Origin: DATBVX01 sp963724625
GTDB lineage: Bacteria; Pseudomonadota; Gammaproteobacteria; Steroidobacterales; Steroidobacteraceae
Assembly (NCBI GenBank): GCA_963724625.1
Contig: CAVRVO010000003.1
Coordinates: forward strand, 434,001 to 498,000
Length of the DNA stretch: 64,000 nucleotides
Direction of reading: 5' to 3'
Both the position numbers and the translations under genes were made by a program. This document shows, piece by piece, positions 8,714 to 16,711 of this stretch; position 1 is the stretch's first letter; each line of letters starts with the position of its first letter. The notes under the pieces are model-generated. The model ran no database searches. It was not told the DNA's origin and saw only the letters and a list, made by a program, of their open reading frames with translations.

Positions 8714-9127
8714 ATGGGAACTCCGCCGACCGCAAGCGTTTCGTCGCGGCGCCCGTACCTGCTGCGGGCGATGCACGAATGGATCAGTGACAACCGGCAG
8801 ACCCCGCACCTCGTCGTGGACGCCGAAGCCGAGGGCGTCGAAGTGCCGCGTCAGTTCGTCAAGGACGGCAAGATCATTCTCAACGTGAGCCATGGGGCCA
8901 CCAGCGGTCTCAAGCTCGGCAATGAGTCGATCGATTTCACCGCTCGCTTTGCGGGGGCGGCGCGCGCCGTTCATATTCCGATGCGGGCGGTGCTCGGAAT
9001 CTACGCCCGCGAGAGTGGGCAGGGGATGATCTTCAACGACAGCGACCTGTCGCCTGAGCCGCCGGGCGGTAAGCCGACCCCCAGTCCTGAAGACGGACGG
9101 CGCTCGCATCTCAAAGTGGTCAAGTAG
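8714..9127 (+). CDS. sspB: SspB, ClpXP specificity adaptor
   Basis: 137 residues. SspB binds ssrA-tagged stalled-ribosome products and delivers them to ClpXP. The substrate-binding domain is seen in YLLRAMHEWISDNRQTPHLVV and the strand IILNVSHGATSGLKLGNESI; the ALGIYARESGQGMIF-like block (here VLGIYARESGQGMIF) is conserved. After a Pro/Gly-rich flexible linker the protein ends RSHLKVVK, the ClpX-docking tail. It begins 3 bases after sspA. It converges with yraN; the 42 bases between them hold no obvious terminator. Confidence 0.93.
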   Translation: MGTPPTASVSSRRPYLLRAMHEWISDNRQTPHLVVDAEAEGVEVPRQFVKDGKIILNVSHGATSGLKLGNESIDFTARFAGAARAVHIPMRAVLGIYARESGQGMIFNDSDLSPEPPGGKPTPSPEDGRRSHLKVVK

Positions 9128-9169
9128 GTTCGAATCGCGCATTCCGGCTTGCGCTATCGCCTGCGCGTA

Positions 9170-9532
9170 TCAGTCCGCTTCGAATGCTCCCTTGATCCAC
9201 TCGGGTCCACTCGCCGCCGCGCACGAATTGAAGACAACGACGTCGAAGCGCACTGGCAGATGACGCAACTCGCGCCTCGCGAGCAGCAGATGCCGAGCCG
9301 CAAGCCTGATACGTTGACGTTTGTGACGATCGACGCTGACGCTGGCGCCGCCGAACTTGAGGCTGCTGCGCGCCCGGACCTCGACCACGACGAGGACACC
9401 GCGATCGATCAGCACCAGATCCAGCTCACCAAAGCGGCAGCGATAGTTCTGCGCGATCACCTTCAGACCGTGCGCGATGAGCAGATCACGCGCTGCCACT
9501 TCGGCGATCGAACCTAGCGAGCGACGATCCAT
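9170..9532 (-). CDS. yraN: YraN, UPF0102 endonuclease-like protein
   Basis: 120 residues. UPF0102 proteins have a Holliday-junction-resolvase-like (PD-(D/E)XK) fold and no settled function. The family core is complete: AARDLLIAHGLKVIAQNYRCRFGELDLVLIDRGVLVVVEVRAR, with the putative catalytic set Glu in GELD, Asp in LDLV and the E-x-R of VEVRAR (the usual last residue is Lys; Arg here is a common variant). The gene follows lpoA by 23 bases on the same strand, the same neighbours as in E. coli (rsmI, lpoA, yraN). Confidence 0.92.
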   Translation of the reverse strand: MDRRSLGSIAEVAARDLLIAHGLKVIAQNYRCRFGELDLVLIDRGVLVVVEVRARSSLKFGGASVSVDRHKRQRIRLAARHLLLARRELRHLPVRFDVVVFNSCAAASGPEWIKGAFEAD

Positions 9533-9555
9533 GTCGCAGAGCCCAAAGCGGCGTT

Positions 9556-11433
9556 TCAGTTCGTGCTCGTGCCCGGCGGCGCGCCGCTCAAGGCCAGCGC
9601 GCGCGGCCTGCCATCATGTATCTGCGCCCAGTCGAGATCGCGCCTGATGCGGCCGTTGGCATCGACCAACAGACGGCCAGTCATACCGCTAACGACAGCA
9701 GCGCGATTGGATTGAGGGTTACGCAGGGTTGGGATCAATCGGTAGGCATCGAAGCCGAATGCGTACAACCGGCCGCGACGATTGGCGCGGGCGGGCCAGA
9801 CGTTGCGAACTGCGCTGCGTAGCTGCTCGGAGACTGGATCAGTGCCGATCATCCAGGGCATGTCGGGAAAGATCATGCCCTCCAGATCGACATTCGCGGC
9901 CTCGTCGGGCTCGTAGGCGTCGGATGTGGAATACATCGGGATATCGCCGGCGTAGTGAAAGCGCAGCTGCGGGCGGATCAGTCGGCTGTTGGCTGCCTGC
10001 GCGGCGACGAAAATGAAGCCGATGTCGCCGCGCCGTCTCGGCTCGAACTCGAGCTTGGTGCCGAGCGCACCGGCAAGCTTGGCGTAGCGATCGCGGCTTT
10101 CGGAAATTCTCAACAGCTGTTGGATGACCACGGTGTAGTCGCTCTCGGAAGCGCTGTAGTTGCCGCGGGCGATCAATTGTCCACCACCGAGCTGCAGTTC
10201 TTCGGTGAACGCCGCGAGCACGCGGCTGCCCCATTCACCCGAGGGAACCAGCGCGACACCGCGCGCATGGCCGTCTGCAATCGCACGACGCGCGACCTGG
10301 CGGGCTTCATCCTCTGGCGCAAGCGCGAACTGGAAAAAACTGGGTGGCACAGCACTGGTGTCAGGCAGAAAATTCAATGCCAGCACCGGCGTATGACCGT
10401 CGGCGATTGCGGCTGCTGCGGTGACTTCGTCCTTCGTCAGTGGCCCGACAATGAATTGCGCCCCCTCATCGACCGCCCGCAACACGGCGGAGCTGACATC
10501 GACGTTCGCGATGTCATAGATACGGACCCGCGGCCGCTGCGCGGCATCCTGCTGGAAATAGGCAGACAGGAAGCCGTCGCGTACGGCGATCGCCGCTGCT
10601 TGCTGGCGGCCCCCGAGCGGTAGCATCAGCGCGACCTGTGCCGGGTAGTCCACGGCAACGGTCGATTCGCTCAGCAGATCATCAAGAATGCGCCCATTGG
10701 CGGGATGCAGCGGGTAGCGCGCGCGCCAGGCGCGCAGTGCGGTGGCTCCGGCAAACGGGTTGCGATCCAGCTCGCGCAGCGCGCTTCCGAACTGCAACCA
10801 GCCGGCGAGCACTGGATCGGCTCCGGCTGGCGCGGTGAGGGACGCGCCTCGGGCACCAGCCTCGCGTAAGCCGGCAACGATCATCCGCCGGTTTTCATCG
10901 ATGGCAGCGCTGCCCTGCAATCCGGGCTCCCGCGCCATCAGCGTCTTCACACCCGCGACCGCATCGCCGAGCGCGAACTGCGCCCGCGCCTGCAGGGCGA
11001 GCGCATTCGCAGCGGTTTTCGGATCGGTTGGCGTTCCAGTTCGTCGCAGGATCTCAAGCGCGCGTTGTGGGTTCTTTTCGGCCAGCGCGAGCTCTGCTGA
11101 CAGCAACGCTTTGGCAGTTGCCTGCTCGCCCGTGACCGTGGGCGCGATCGTTGCGAGCACACGCTCCGCCTCGGCATAAGCTCCGGCAGCCGTCCACTGT
11201 TTCGCGGCTTCAAGATACAGGTCTGTCTGTTTTGCTCCCGTCGCTTGTGCGGCGAGGCTCTCGTACATCTGAGCCGCTTCGCGCAGCTTGCCTTGGTGCA
11301 CGAGCTGTTCCGCTGCGGCGACGTCAACCTTCGGTCCGCCCGTGGGGCGCACATAAGTCGAAGGGCAGCCGCTGAGGAGTATCAAGATGAGCAGCAGACC
11401 GAACGCACCACCGCGGCGCAATCCGGGTTGCAT
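9556..11433 (-). CDS. lpoA: LpoA, lipoprotein activator of PBP1A
   Basis: 625 residues. The signal peptide ends LLILILLSGC, so Cys23 is the lipidated residue and the product is predicted in the outer membrane, reaching down to activate the class A synthase PBP1A. The N-terminal half is helical, TPR-like (QLVHQGKLREAAQMYESLAA and several similar pairs); the C-terminal half is a periplasmic-binding-protein fold (VALMLPLGGRQQAAAIAVRD, QFIVGPLTKDEVTAAA, GVALVPSGEWGSRVLAAF). The ATG at 11433 has GGAGGT nine bases upstream; longer in-frame starts cross rsmI and are rejected. Divergent from rsmI, as in related genomes. Confidence 0.88.
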   Translation of the reverse strand: MQPGLRRGGAFGLLLILILLSGCPSTYVRPTGGPKVDVAAAEQLVHQGKLREAAQMYESLAAQATGAKQTDLYLEAAKQWTAAGAYAEAERVLATIAPTVTGEQATAKALLSAELALAEKNPQRALEILRRTGTPTDPKTAANALALQARAQFALGDAVAGVKTLMAREPGLQGSAAIDENRRMIVAGLREAGARGASLTAPAGADPVLAGWLQFGSALRELDRNPFAGATALRAWRARYPLHPANGRILDDLLSESTVAVDYPAQVALMLPLGGRQQAAAIAVRDGFLSAYFQQDAAQRPRVRIYDIANVDVSSAVLRAVDEGAQFIVGPLTKDEVTAAAAIADGHTPVLALNFLPDTSAVPPSFFQFALAPEDEARQVARRAIADGHARGVALVPSGEWGSRVLAAFTEELQLGGGQLIARGNYSASESDYTVVIQQLLRISESRDRYAKLAGALGTKLEFEPRRRGDIGFIFVAAQAANSRLIRPQLRFHYAGDIPMYSTSDAYEPDEAANVDLEGMIFPDMPWMIGTDPVSEQLRSAVRNVWPARANRRGRLYAFGFDAYRLIPTLRNPQSNRAAVVSGMTGRLLVDANGRIRRDLDWAQIHDGRPRALALSGAPPGTSTN

Positions 11434-11494
11434 CAACCATGGACCTCCATGCACGATCGAAACCTCGCTGTCGCAACCCCAGGGGCGGATTATA

Positions 11495-12403
11495 GTGTCC
11501 AGGCAGCGCCGGCCGCGTTCAGAAATCGAAGCTGGAAGCGACAATTCACCTGCGTCATCCGTGCGCGGAGTGCTGTACGTCGTCGCAACTCCAATTGGAA
11601 ACCTGGCTGATCTGAGCCCGCGGGCGCGCGAAGTGCTGCTTTCGTCCGATCTGGTCGCCGCGGAAGACACGCGGCACTTCAGCCACCTCCTGCAGTCAAT
11701 GGGGACCGCAAAACGCACGCTCTCTGCGCATGAGCATAACGAGGAGCACCGTGTCGCGGAGATTCTCGCCACGCTCGATGCGGGCAAGAGCGTCGCTCTG
11801 GTGTCGGATGCTGGTACGCCATTGATCAGCGACCCCGGCTATCGGATCGTCCAATCCGCTGCACGTGCGGGTCACGAAGTGCGCGCCGTTCCGGGTCCGT
11901 GCGCTGCGATTGCAGCCCTCAGCATCGCCGGCCTGCCTACTGATCGGTTCGTATTCGAAGGCTTTCTGCCTTCCAAGACCGCGGGACGGCGTACGCGCTT
12001 CAGTGAGCTGGCTCCCGACTCGCGGACACTCGTCTTTTACGAAGCCCCGCATCGTTTGGCGGAGGTGCTCGCGGAGATGCGTGAGGCTCTGGGGCCGCAG
12101 CGCGAAGCCGTCGTGGCCCGCGAAATCACCAAGGCCTTCGAAACAGTTTATCGGGGCACGCTTACAGCGCTGGCGGAGCGTGCGCAAGCGGATCCCAACA
12201 TGACGCGCGGCGAGATCGTGATCGTGGTGCAGGGCGCGGCTCCAAGTGCGGCCGCAGGTGAGCAAGAGCTTGAACGTATCCTCGCGGAGTTGCTCCAGGT
12301 GCTGCCCGTTTCGCAAGCTGGGGACGTTGCTGCCCGTATCACGGGCGTGAATCGCAATCGCGCCTACAAGGCAGCGCTGGCGCTCGGCAAGTCCCGATCC
12401 TGA
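11495..12403 (+). CDS. rsmI: RsmI, 16S rRNA 2'-O-ribose C1402 methyltransferase
   Basis: 302 residues from the GTG at 11495. A tetrapyrrole-methylase-fold SAM enzyme that methylates the ribose of C1402 in the decoding centre. Signatures: GVLYVVATPIGNLADLSPRA, AAEDTRHFSHLL, LVSDAGTPLISDPGYRIV and AVPGPCAAIAALSIAGLPTDRF. The start is uncertain: 11495 has an AGGGG-type site upstream, but TATAGT at 11489-11494 looks like a -10 box; if so, the GTG at 11561 (VRGVLYVV) would be the start. Divergent from lpoA; followed by the RNase P RNA gene. Its functional partner rsmH lies downstream in this window and acts on the same nucleotide (N4 of C1402). Confidence 0.94.
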   Translation: MSRQRRPRSEIEAGSDNSPASSVRGVLYVVATPIGNLADLSPRAREVLLSSDLVAAEDTRHFSHLLQSMGTAKRTLSAHEHNEEHRVAEILATLDAGKSVALVSDAGTPLISDPGYRIVQSAARAGHEVRAVPGPCAAIAALSIAGLPTDRFVFEGFLPSKTAGRRTRFSELAPDSRTLVFYEAPHRLAEVLAEMREALGPQREAVVAREITKAFETVYRGTLTALAERAQADPNMTRGEIVIVVQGAAPSAAAGEQELERILAELLQVLPVSQAGDVAARITGVNRNRAYKAALALGKSRS

Positions 12404-12464
12404 GATGCCTCGCCCGCAGCTTGCGGGCTGGAAAGGTTGACGCCTATCGCCTATCGTGCGCGCC

Positions 12465-12828
12465 GGAGTCGGCCAGGCAGTCGCGGCACGCGTCAGCGTG
12501 CGGAGGAAAGTCCGGGCTCCAAGGGCATGGTGCCAGGTAACGCCTGGGGGGCGTGAGCCCACGGAAAGTGCAACAGAAAGTACACCGCCTAAGCGCTCTC
12601 ACGAGTGCCGGTAAGGGTGAAATGGTGCGGTAAGAGCGCACCGCGCCGGTGGCAACACGCGGCGGCAAGGTAAACCCCACCTGGAGCAAGACCAAATAGG
12701 GAAGCAGGCCGCGCAAGCGGCCACGTGCCGCCCGCACGGCTTCCGGGTAGGTCGCTTGAGCGGCGCGGTGACGCGTCCGCCAGATGAATGGCTGTCCACG
12801 ACAGAACCCGGCTTATCGGCCGACTCTT
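12465..12828 (+). ncRNA. rnpB: RNase P RNA, bacterial class A
   Basis: The catalytic RNA that trims tRNA 5' leaders. Paired termini define the ends: GAGTCGGCC at 12466-12474 is perfectly complementary to GGCCGACTC at 12818-12826 (helix P1). Conserved core blocks are present in order: GAGGAAAGTCCGGGCTCC near 12501, ACAGAAAGTACACCGCC (P4/CR region), AGGGTGAAATGGTGCGGTAA, ACCAAATAGGGAAGCAGG and the 3' ACAGAACCCGGCTTATCGG. The length of about 364 is normal for gammaproteobacteria. It starts 61 bases after rsmI; GCCCGCA-GCT-TGCGGGC at 12412-12428 forms a hairpin between the two genes but has no T tract. TATCGT at 12452-12457 is a possible -10. Confidence 0.96.
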
Positions 12829-12832
12829 TCTC

Positions 12833-13070
12833 ATGGCGCGGGGCGCCAACATCTACCGGGGTTCGCGCTGCGAACCCCGCCCAGGAAGGCGCATAGCTTC
12901 AGAATGGAGGCGCGGGGCGCCACCACTTACCCGGGTTCACTTCGCAAACCCCGCCCCAAGGCCTATAGGCAAGAGGAAGAGGCGCGGGCGCCGCTCTTGC
13001 GGGATTGGCGCTGCGAACCCCGCCCAAGGCGCCTACAGCGAAGATATGGAGGGCGCGGAGCGCCCTCAAA
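12833..13070 (+). repeat. Degenerate tandem repeat (about 72 bp, 3.3 copies) after rnpB
   Basis: Each unit opens with the palindrome GGCGCGGGGCGCC or a variant at 12835, 12909, 12981 and 13052 (periods 74, 72, 71), followed about 20 bases later by an arm ending in CCCCGCCC and then AAGGCGC-TA. Unit 1 has a perfect 10-bp hairpin, CGGGGTTCGC-GCT-GCGAACCCCG at 12857-12879; in units 2 and 3 only the right arm (GCGAACCCCGCCC or CGCAAACCCCGCCC) is well kept. The last partial copy is a perfect 8-bp hairpin, GAGGGCGC-GGA-GCGCCCTC at 13049-13067, which may act as a 3' end. No convincing coding sequence lies here. The remaining 13071-13213 shows nothing I can name. Confidence 0.8.
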
Positions 13071-13213
13071 TGGCATGCAATTTTCCCGCTACCTTCGATT
13101 CCTCACTAGGCCTCTGAGCAACCCTCTGTAAGCAGTTGTTTGCGCAGCGCATGAATAAGTCATGCTGCGTTGCAAAGTGTGATCTAAGTCACTGTCCAGC
13201 CGAAGAAAAGCGA

Positions 13214-13242
13214 TTGACGGCCGAATTTGCCCTCCCTATAGT
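13214..13242 (+). promoter_or_regulatory. Sigma-70 promoter of the dcw cluster (Pmra-like)
   Basis: TTGACG at 13214-13219 and TATAGT at 13237-13242 are separated by exactly 17 bases, an almost consensus promoter placed 54 bases before the mraZ ATG, matching the position of the mra promoter in other proteobacteria. Confidence 0.88.
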
Positions 13243-13251
13243 GGCGCTCGG

Positions 13252-13276
13252 TGGGAAAAAGTGGGAGGAAATGGGA
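13252..13276 (+). promoter_or_regulatory. MraZ operator (three TGGGA boxes)
   Basis: TGGGA occurs at 13252, 13262 and 13272, each separated by 5 bases (10-bp period, one face of the helix). This is the known MraZ-binding arrangement of TGGGN direct repeats with 5-base spacers. Located just downstream of the -10 box, it would let MraZ repress its own cluster. Confidence 0.9.
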
Positions 13277-13295
13277 ATAACATCCCCCCAAAGCC

Positions 13296-13748
13296 ATGTT
13301 TCGCGGTGCAAACAAGGTCACCCTGGATGCCAAGGGTCGGATGGTCATGCCGACCCGTTATCGCGATCGCATCCAGGAGCGCAGCCAAGGTCGCTTGATC
13401 GTCACGGTCGATCGCGACCAGTGCCTGCTGCTGTACCCATTGCCGGATTGGGAGGAAATCGAGCGCAAGCTGATGCGCCTTCCCACCCTTCACCCGCAAG
13501 CGCGTCGCCTGCAACGGCTCATGGTGGGTCACGCCACTGACCTTGAACTCGATGGTCACGGCCGCGTGCTGTTGCCACCGAAATTGCGCGAATTCGCCGA
13601 TCTGTCACGCCAAGCAGTGCTGATCGGCCAGGGGAATCGATTCGAGTTGTGGGACGAGGCGCGCTGGAACGAGCGTCGCGACGAGTGGCTCAAAGGCGAA
13701 GAGCCCGGCACGGATCTACCGGCGGAGCTCGAATCGCTTTCGCTGTAG
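13296..13748 (+). CDS. mraZ: MraZ, transcriptional regulator of the dcw cluster
   Basis: 150 residues. Two SpoVT/AbrB-like swapped-hairpin halves each carry the DxxGR signature: VTLDAKGRMVMPTRYR (about residues 8-23) and LELDGHGRVLLPPKLREFA (about 83-101). MraZ forms ring-shaped oligomers that bind the TGGGN repeats found immediately upstream here, giving autoregulation of the cluster. No clear ribosome-binding site lies in the ten bases before the ATG; the nearest purine-rich block is inside the operator. First gene of the dcw operon; rsmH follows after 22 bases. Confidence 0.97.
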   Translation: MFRGANKVTLDAKGRMVMPTRYRDRIQERSQGRLIVTVDRDQCLLLYPLPDWEEIERKLMRLPTLHPQARRLQRLMVGHATDLELDGHGRVLLPPKLREFADLSRQAVLIGQGNRFELWDEARWNERRDEWLKGEEPGTDLPAELESLSL

Positions 13749-13770
13749 GAGCGCGGGGACTCGCGAAGTG

Positions 13771-14709
13771 ATGAGTCACGCGCCGGTGCTGCTCGATGAA
13801 GCACTGGCGGGTTTGGCAGTTCGACCGGACGGGTACTACCTGGATGCCACGTTCGGTCGCGGGGGGCATGCGAGAGCAATTCTGATGAAGCTGGGAGCCT
13901 CCGGACGGCTATGCACCGTCGATCGCGATCCCGAAGCCGTGGCGTCGGCCGAGCAGGCCTTCGGTCACGACCCGCGCGTGCATGTCTCACACGGCAGTTT
14001 CGGGACTCTGACTGAACTCGTACCGCGCGACTGGGTCGAGCGCGGGTTCGACGGCATCCTTTTCGATCTCGGCGTGTCCTCGCCGCAGTTGGATTCTCCC
14101 GCGCGCGGTTTCAGCTTCATGCAGGACGGGCCGCTCGACATGCGCATGGATCCGCAGTCGGGCATGAGCGCCGCTCAGTGGCTCGCGCAGGTCAACGAGC
14201 GAGAACTCTCACGCGTGATCCACGAGCTGGGCGAGGAGCGATTCGCGCGCCGCATCGCGCGCGCGATTGTTGCGCACCGGCGTGAATCGCCAATCACCCG
14301 CACCGCAGGACTCGCGGCGATCGTCGCGGCAGCAGTGCCGACTCGCGAACCCGGCAAGCATCCCGCCACGCGAACCTTCCAGGCGATCCGCATGCACATC
14401 AATGCAGAGCTGGATTCGCTTTCCCAGGCTTTGCCGGCAAGCCTGAAATTGCTGAGCGCACGCGGCCGGCTGGTCGTCATTTCCTTTCATTCGCTGGAAG
14501 ACCGAGCAGTGAAGCAGTTCATGCGCCGGCATGCGACGGTCGATCCGGTCTATGCGGGCCTGCCGAACATTCCACCACACGCCCGGCCGACGTTGCGCAT
14601 CGTCGGCAAGGCTGCGAAGCCCTCGCCAGCTGAAATCGCCGCCAATCCGCGCGCCCGCAGCGCCGTATTGCGCGTCGCAGAGCACGTCGCGAATAGCGAG
14701 GCCGCATGA
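13771..14709 (+). CDS. rsmH: RsmH (MraW), 16S rRNA C1402 N4-methyltransferase
   Basis: 312 residues. A SAM-dependent methyltransferase that N4-methylates C1402 of 16S rRNA. Motifs: PVLLDEALAGLAVRPDGYY, DATFGRGGHARAIL (SAM loop), LCTVDRDPEA, DGILFDLGVSSPQLDSPARG (catalytic region), GPLDMRMDP and ISFHSLEDRAVKQFMR near the C-terminus, ending with the usual NPRARSAVLRVAE. An adjacent in-frame GTG at 13768 is an alternative start. The stop overlaps ftsL by 4 bases (ATGA), so translation is probably coupled. Confidence 0.97.
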   Translation: MSHAPVLLDEALAGLAVRPDGYYLDATFGRGGHARAILMKLGASGRLCTVDRDPEAVASAEQAFGHDPRVHVSHGSFGTLTELVPRDWVERGFDGILFDLGVSSPQLDSPARGFSFMQDGPLDMRMDPQSGMSAAQWLAQVNERELSRVIHELGEERFARRIARAIVAHRRESPITRTAGLAAIVAAAVPTREPGKHPATRTFQAIRMHINAELDSLSQALPASLKLLSARGRLVVISFHSLEDRAVKQFMRRHATVDPVYAGLPNIPPHARPTLRIVGKAAKPSPAEIAANPRARSAVLRVAEHVANSEAA

Positions 14710-14984
14710 AGCCGCGCCGCCTTCTGGTGCTTGCACTTCCGCTGCTCTGGCTGGGCACGCTCACGTCGGCCGCGGTAGTTATCTACTGCAAGCACCGCGC
14801 GCGCGATCTGTTCGTCGAGCTCGAGTCGCTCAATTCGCAGCGCGACCGGCTCGAGATGGAATGGGGACAACTGCAGCTCGAGCAGAGCGCGTGGTCTACG
14901 CACGCGTTCGTGGAGCGTGTCGCCAATGCGCAGCTGAAGATGTCGATTCCTGCACCCGCCAGCGTGCACATCGTCAAGCCATGA
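14706..14984 (+). CDS. ftsL: FtsL, cell division protein
   Basis: 92 residues, bitopic. A short Arg/Lys-rich cytoplasmic head (MKPRRL) precedes one membrane helix (about residues 7-27), then a periplasmic coiled coil rich in Leu/Gln/Glu (ELESLNSQRDRLEMEWGQLQ, residues 38-57), the part that pairs with FtsB and links to FtsQ. The family is identified mainly by size, topology and its fixed place between rsmH and ftsI. It overlaps both neighbours by 4 bases (ATGA). Confidence 0.92.
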   Translation: MKPRRLLVLALPLLWLGTLTSAAVVIYCKHRARDLFVELESLNSQRDRLEMEWGQLQLEQSAWSTHAFVERVANAQLKMSIPAPASVHIVKP

Positions 14985-16711
14985 GAGTGTCTGGATCTCA
15001 ACGCACCACGCCAGCAAGCCCGCTGGCCCTGCGGCTGCATTTCATTCTGGGGCTGCTGATTCTCGCAGCTGTGGCGCTCGCCGCACGTGCCGTGGACCTG
15101 CAGCTCATGGATCATGGCTTTCTGACCGAACAGGGCGATGCCCGCTATTCACGGGTCGCGGAAATCACCGCGCACCGAGGCACGATTACCGATCGCTACG
15201 GTGAGCCTCTGGCGGTCAGCACGCCGGTCGATTCGGTGTGGGTCAACCCCCAGGAACTGACGCAATCAGCCGATCAATTGCCACGCCTGGCACGTGCGCT
15301 GAAGCGTGATCCGCAGACTCTGGCACGACATGTCACGAGCAACCTCGACCGGGAGTTTCTCTATCTCGCGCGCCACCTCGAACCCGAGCAGGCAGCGCGC
15401 ATCAAGGCGCTCGGCATTCCGGGCGTCTACACGCTGCGTGAATACCGTCGCTACTACCCGGCGAGTGAGGTGACTGGGCACCTGCTCGGCTTCACGAGCA
15501 TCGACGATGCGGGCCAGGAAGGCCTCGAGCTCGCGTATGACCACTGGCTTGCTGGCGAGGACGGCGCCAAGCGCGTCATCCAGGACCGCTACGGTCGCGT
15601 GGTCGAAGATGTCGAAAGTATTCGCACGGCGCGCCCGGGCAAGGACCTGGTGCTGAGCCTTGACCTGCGCATTCAATATCTCGCCTATCGCGAGCTCAAA
15701 CGCGCACTGATCGAGAATCAGGCCCGCGCCGGCTCGCTCGTGGTGCTCGACATCGCGAGCGGCGAGGTGCTGGCGATGGTCAATCAACCCGCTTTCAATC
15801 CCAACGATCGTGAGCAGCTGGCAGTCGGTCGCTATCGCAATCGCGCGGCGACCGACATTTTTGAGCCGGGTTCCAGCATCAAGCCGTTCGTCATGGCGGC
15901 CGCGCTCGCGTCTGGACGCATGCACGATGACAGTGTCATCGATACCGCGCCGGGATTCGTGAAGGTCGGCATCAAGGTCATCGAGGACAAGCACAACCTC
16001 GGCAGCATCAGTCTCGCTACGATTCTGGCGAAGTCGAGCAACGTCGGCATGGCAAAGATCGCGCTGCAACTCGAGCCGCAGCAGATCTGGAACACACTCG
16101 ATGCGTTCGGCTTCGGGCAAGTGAGCACGAGCGGATTTCCGGGCGAATCCGCGGGCTTGCTTACGAACTACAACCACTGGCGGCCGATCGGCATCGCCAC
16201 ACTGGCGTATGGCTACGGCTTGTCGGTGACCCCGCTGCAGCTCGCGCATGCCTATGCGACGCTCGGGAGCGGCGGCGTGGCGCGACCGCTGACTTTCCTG
16301 CGCGTCGATCAGCCGCCGGGTGGCGAACGCGTGCTCGATGAGCACGTGGCGCGTTCGCTCGTGCACATGCTGGAGTCGGTGATCACGCCAGAGGGCACCG
16401 GTATCCAGGCTGCGCTGGCAGGATACCGGGTCGCGGGAAAGACCGGCACTGCCTGGAAAGCAACTGCCGGCGGGTATTCCACCGACAAGTACATGTCGGT
16501 ATTTGCCGGAGTCGTGCCGGCAAGCGCGCCGCGCCTCGCTGCCGTCGTGGTCATCGATGAGCCCGGTGGCACCAAGTACTACGGCGGCGATGTGGCTGCG
16601 CCGGTTTTTGCCGGCGTCCTTTCCGGTGCTCTGCGGCTGATGGCCATTGCACCGGACGATCTGCCGCCCGAGACGTCGGCCACCCTTGCGCGAGCAGAGG
16701 TCGAGCCATGA
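14981..16711 (+). CDS. ftsI: FtsI (PBP3), septal peptidoglycan transpeptidase
   Basis: 576 residues. A class B penicillin-binding protein that crosslinks septal peptidoglycan with FtsW. One N-terminal membrane helix (about 20-40), a pedestal domain with RGTITDRYGEPLAVSTPVD, then the transpeptidase domain with all three active-site motifs: SSIK (Ser298 nucleophile, Lys301), SSN (352-354) and KTG (484-486). Length matches E. coli FtsI (588). The ATG at 14981 overlaps ftsL (ATGA); longer in-frame starts lie inside rsmH and ftsL. The stop overlaps murE. Confidence 0.97.
   Translation: MRVSGSQRTTPASPLALRLHFILGLLILAAVALAARAVDLQLMDHGFLTEQGDARYSRVAEITAHRGTITDRYGEPLAVSTPVDSVWVNPQELTQSADQLPRLARALKRDPQTLARHVTSNLDREFLYLARHLEPEQAARIKALGIPGVYTLREYRRYYPASEVTGHLLGFTSIDDAGQEGLELAYDHWLAGEDGAKRVIQDRYGRVVEDVESIRTARPGKDLVLSLDLRIQYLAYRELKRALIENQARAGSLVVLDIASGEVLAMVNQPAFNPNDREQLAVGRYRNRAATDIFEPGSSIKPFVMAAALASGRMHDDSVIDTAPGFVKVGIKVIEDKHNLGSISLATILAKSSNVGMAKIALQLEPQQIWNTLDAFGFGQVSTSGFPGESAGLLTNYNHWRPIGIATLAYGYGLSVTPLQLAHAYATLGSGGVARPLTFLRVDQPPGGERVLDEHVARSLVHMLESVITPEGTGIQAALAGYRVAGKTGTAWKATAGGYSTDKYMSVFAGVVPASAPRLAAVVVIDEPGGTKYYGGDVAAPVFAGVLSGALRLMAIAPDDLPPETSATLARAEVEP

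Noticed and set aside
12412..12428. Hairpin GCCCGCA-GCT-TGCGGGC between rsmI and rnpB as terminator
   Set aside because: Perfect 7-bp stem but no T tract; cannot be called a terminator.
12784..13131. Two overlapping small open frames after rnpB
   Set aside because: They translate the tandem repeat into Arg/Pro/Gly-rich sequence and overlap the 3' end of RNase P RNA.
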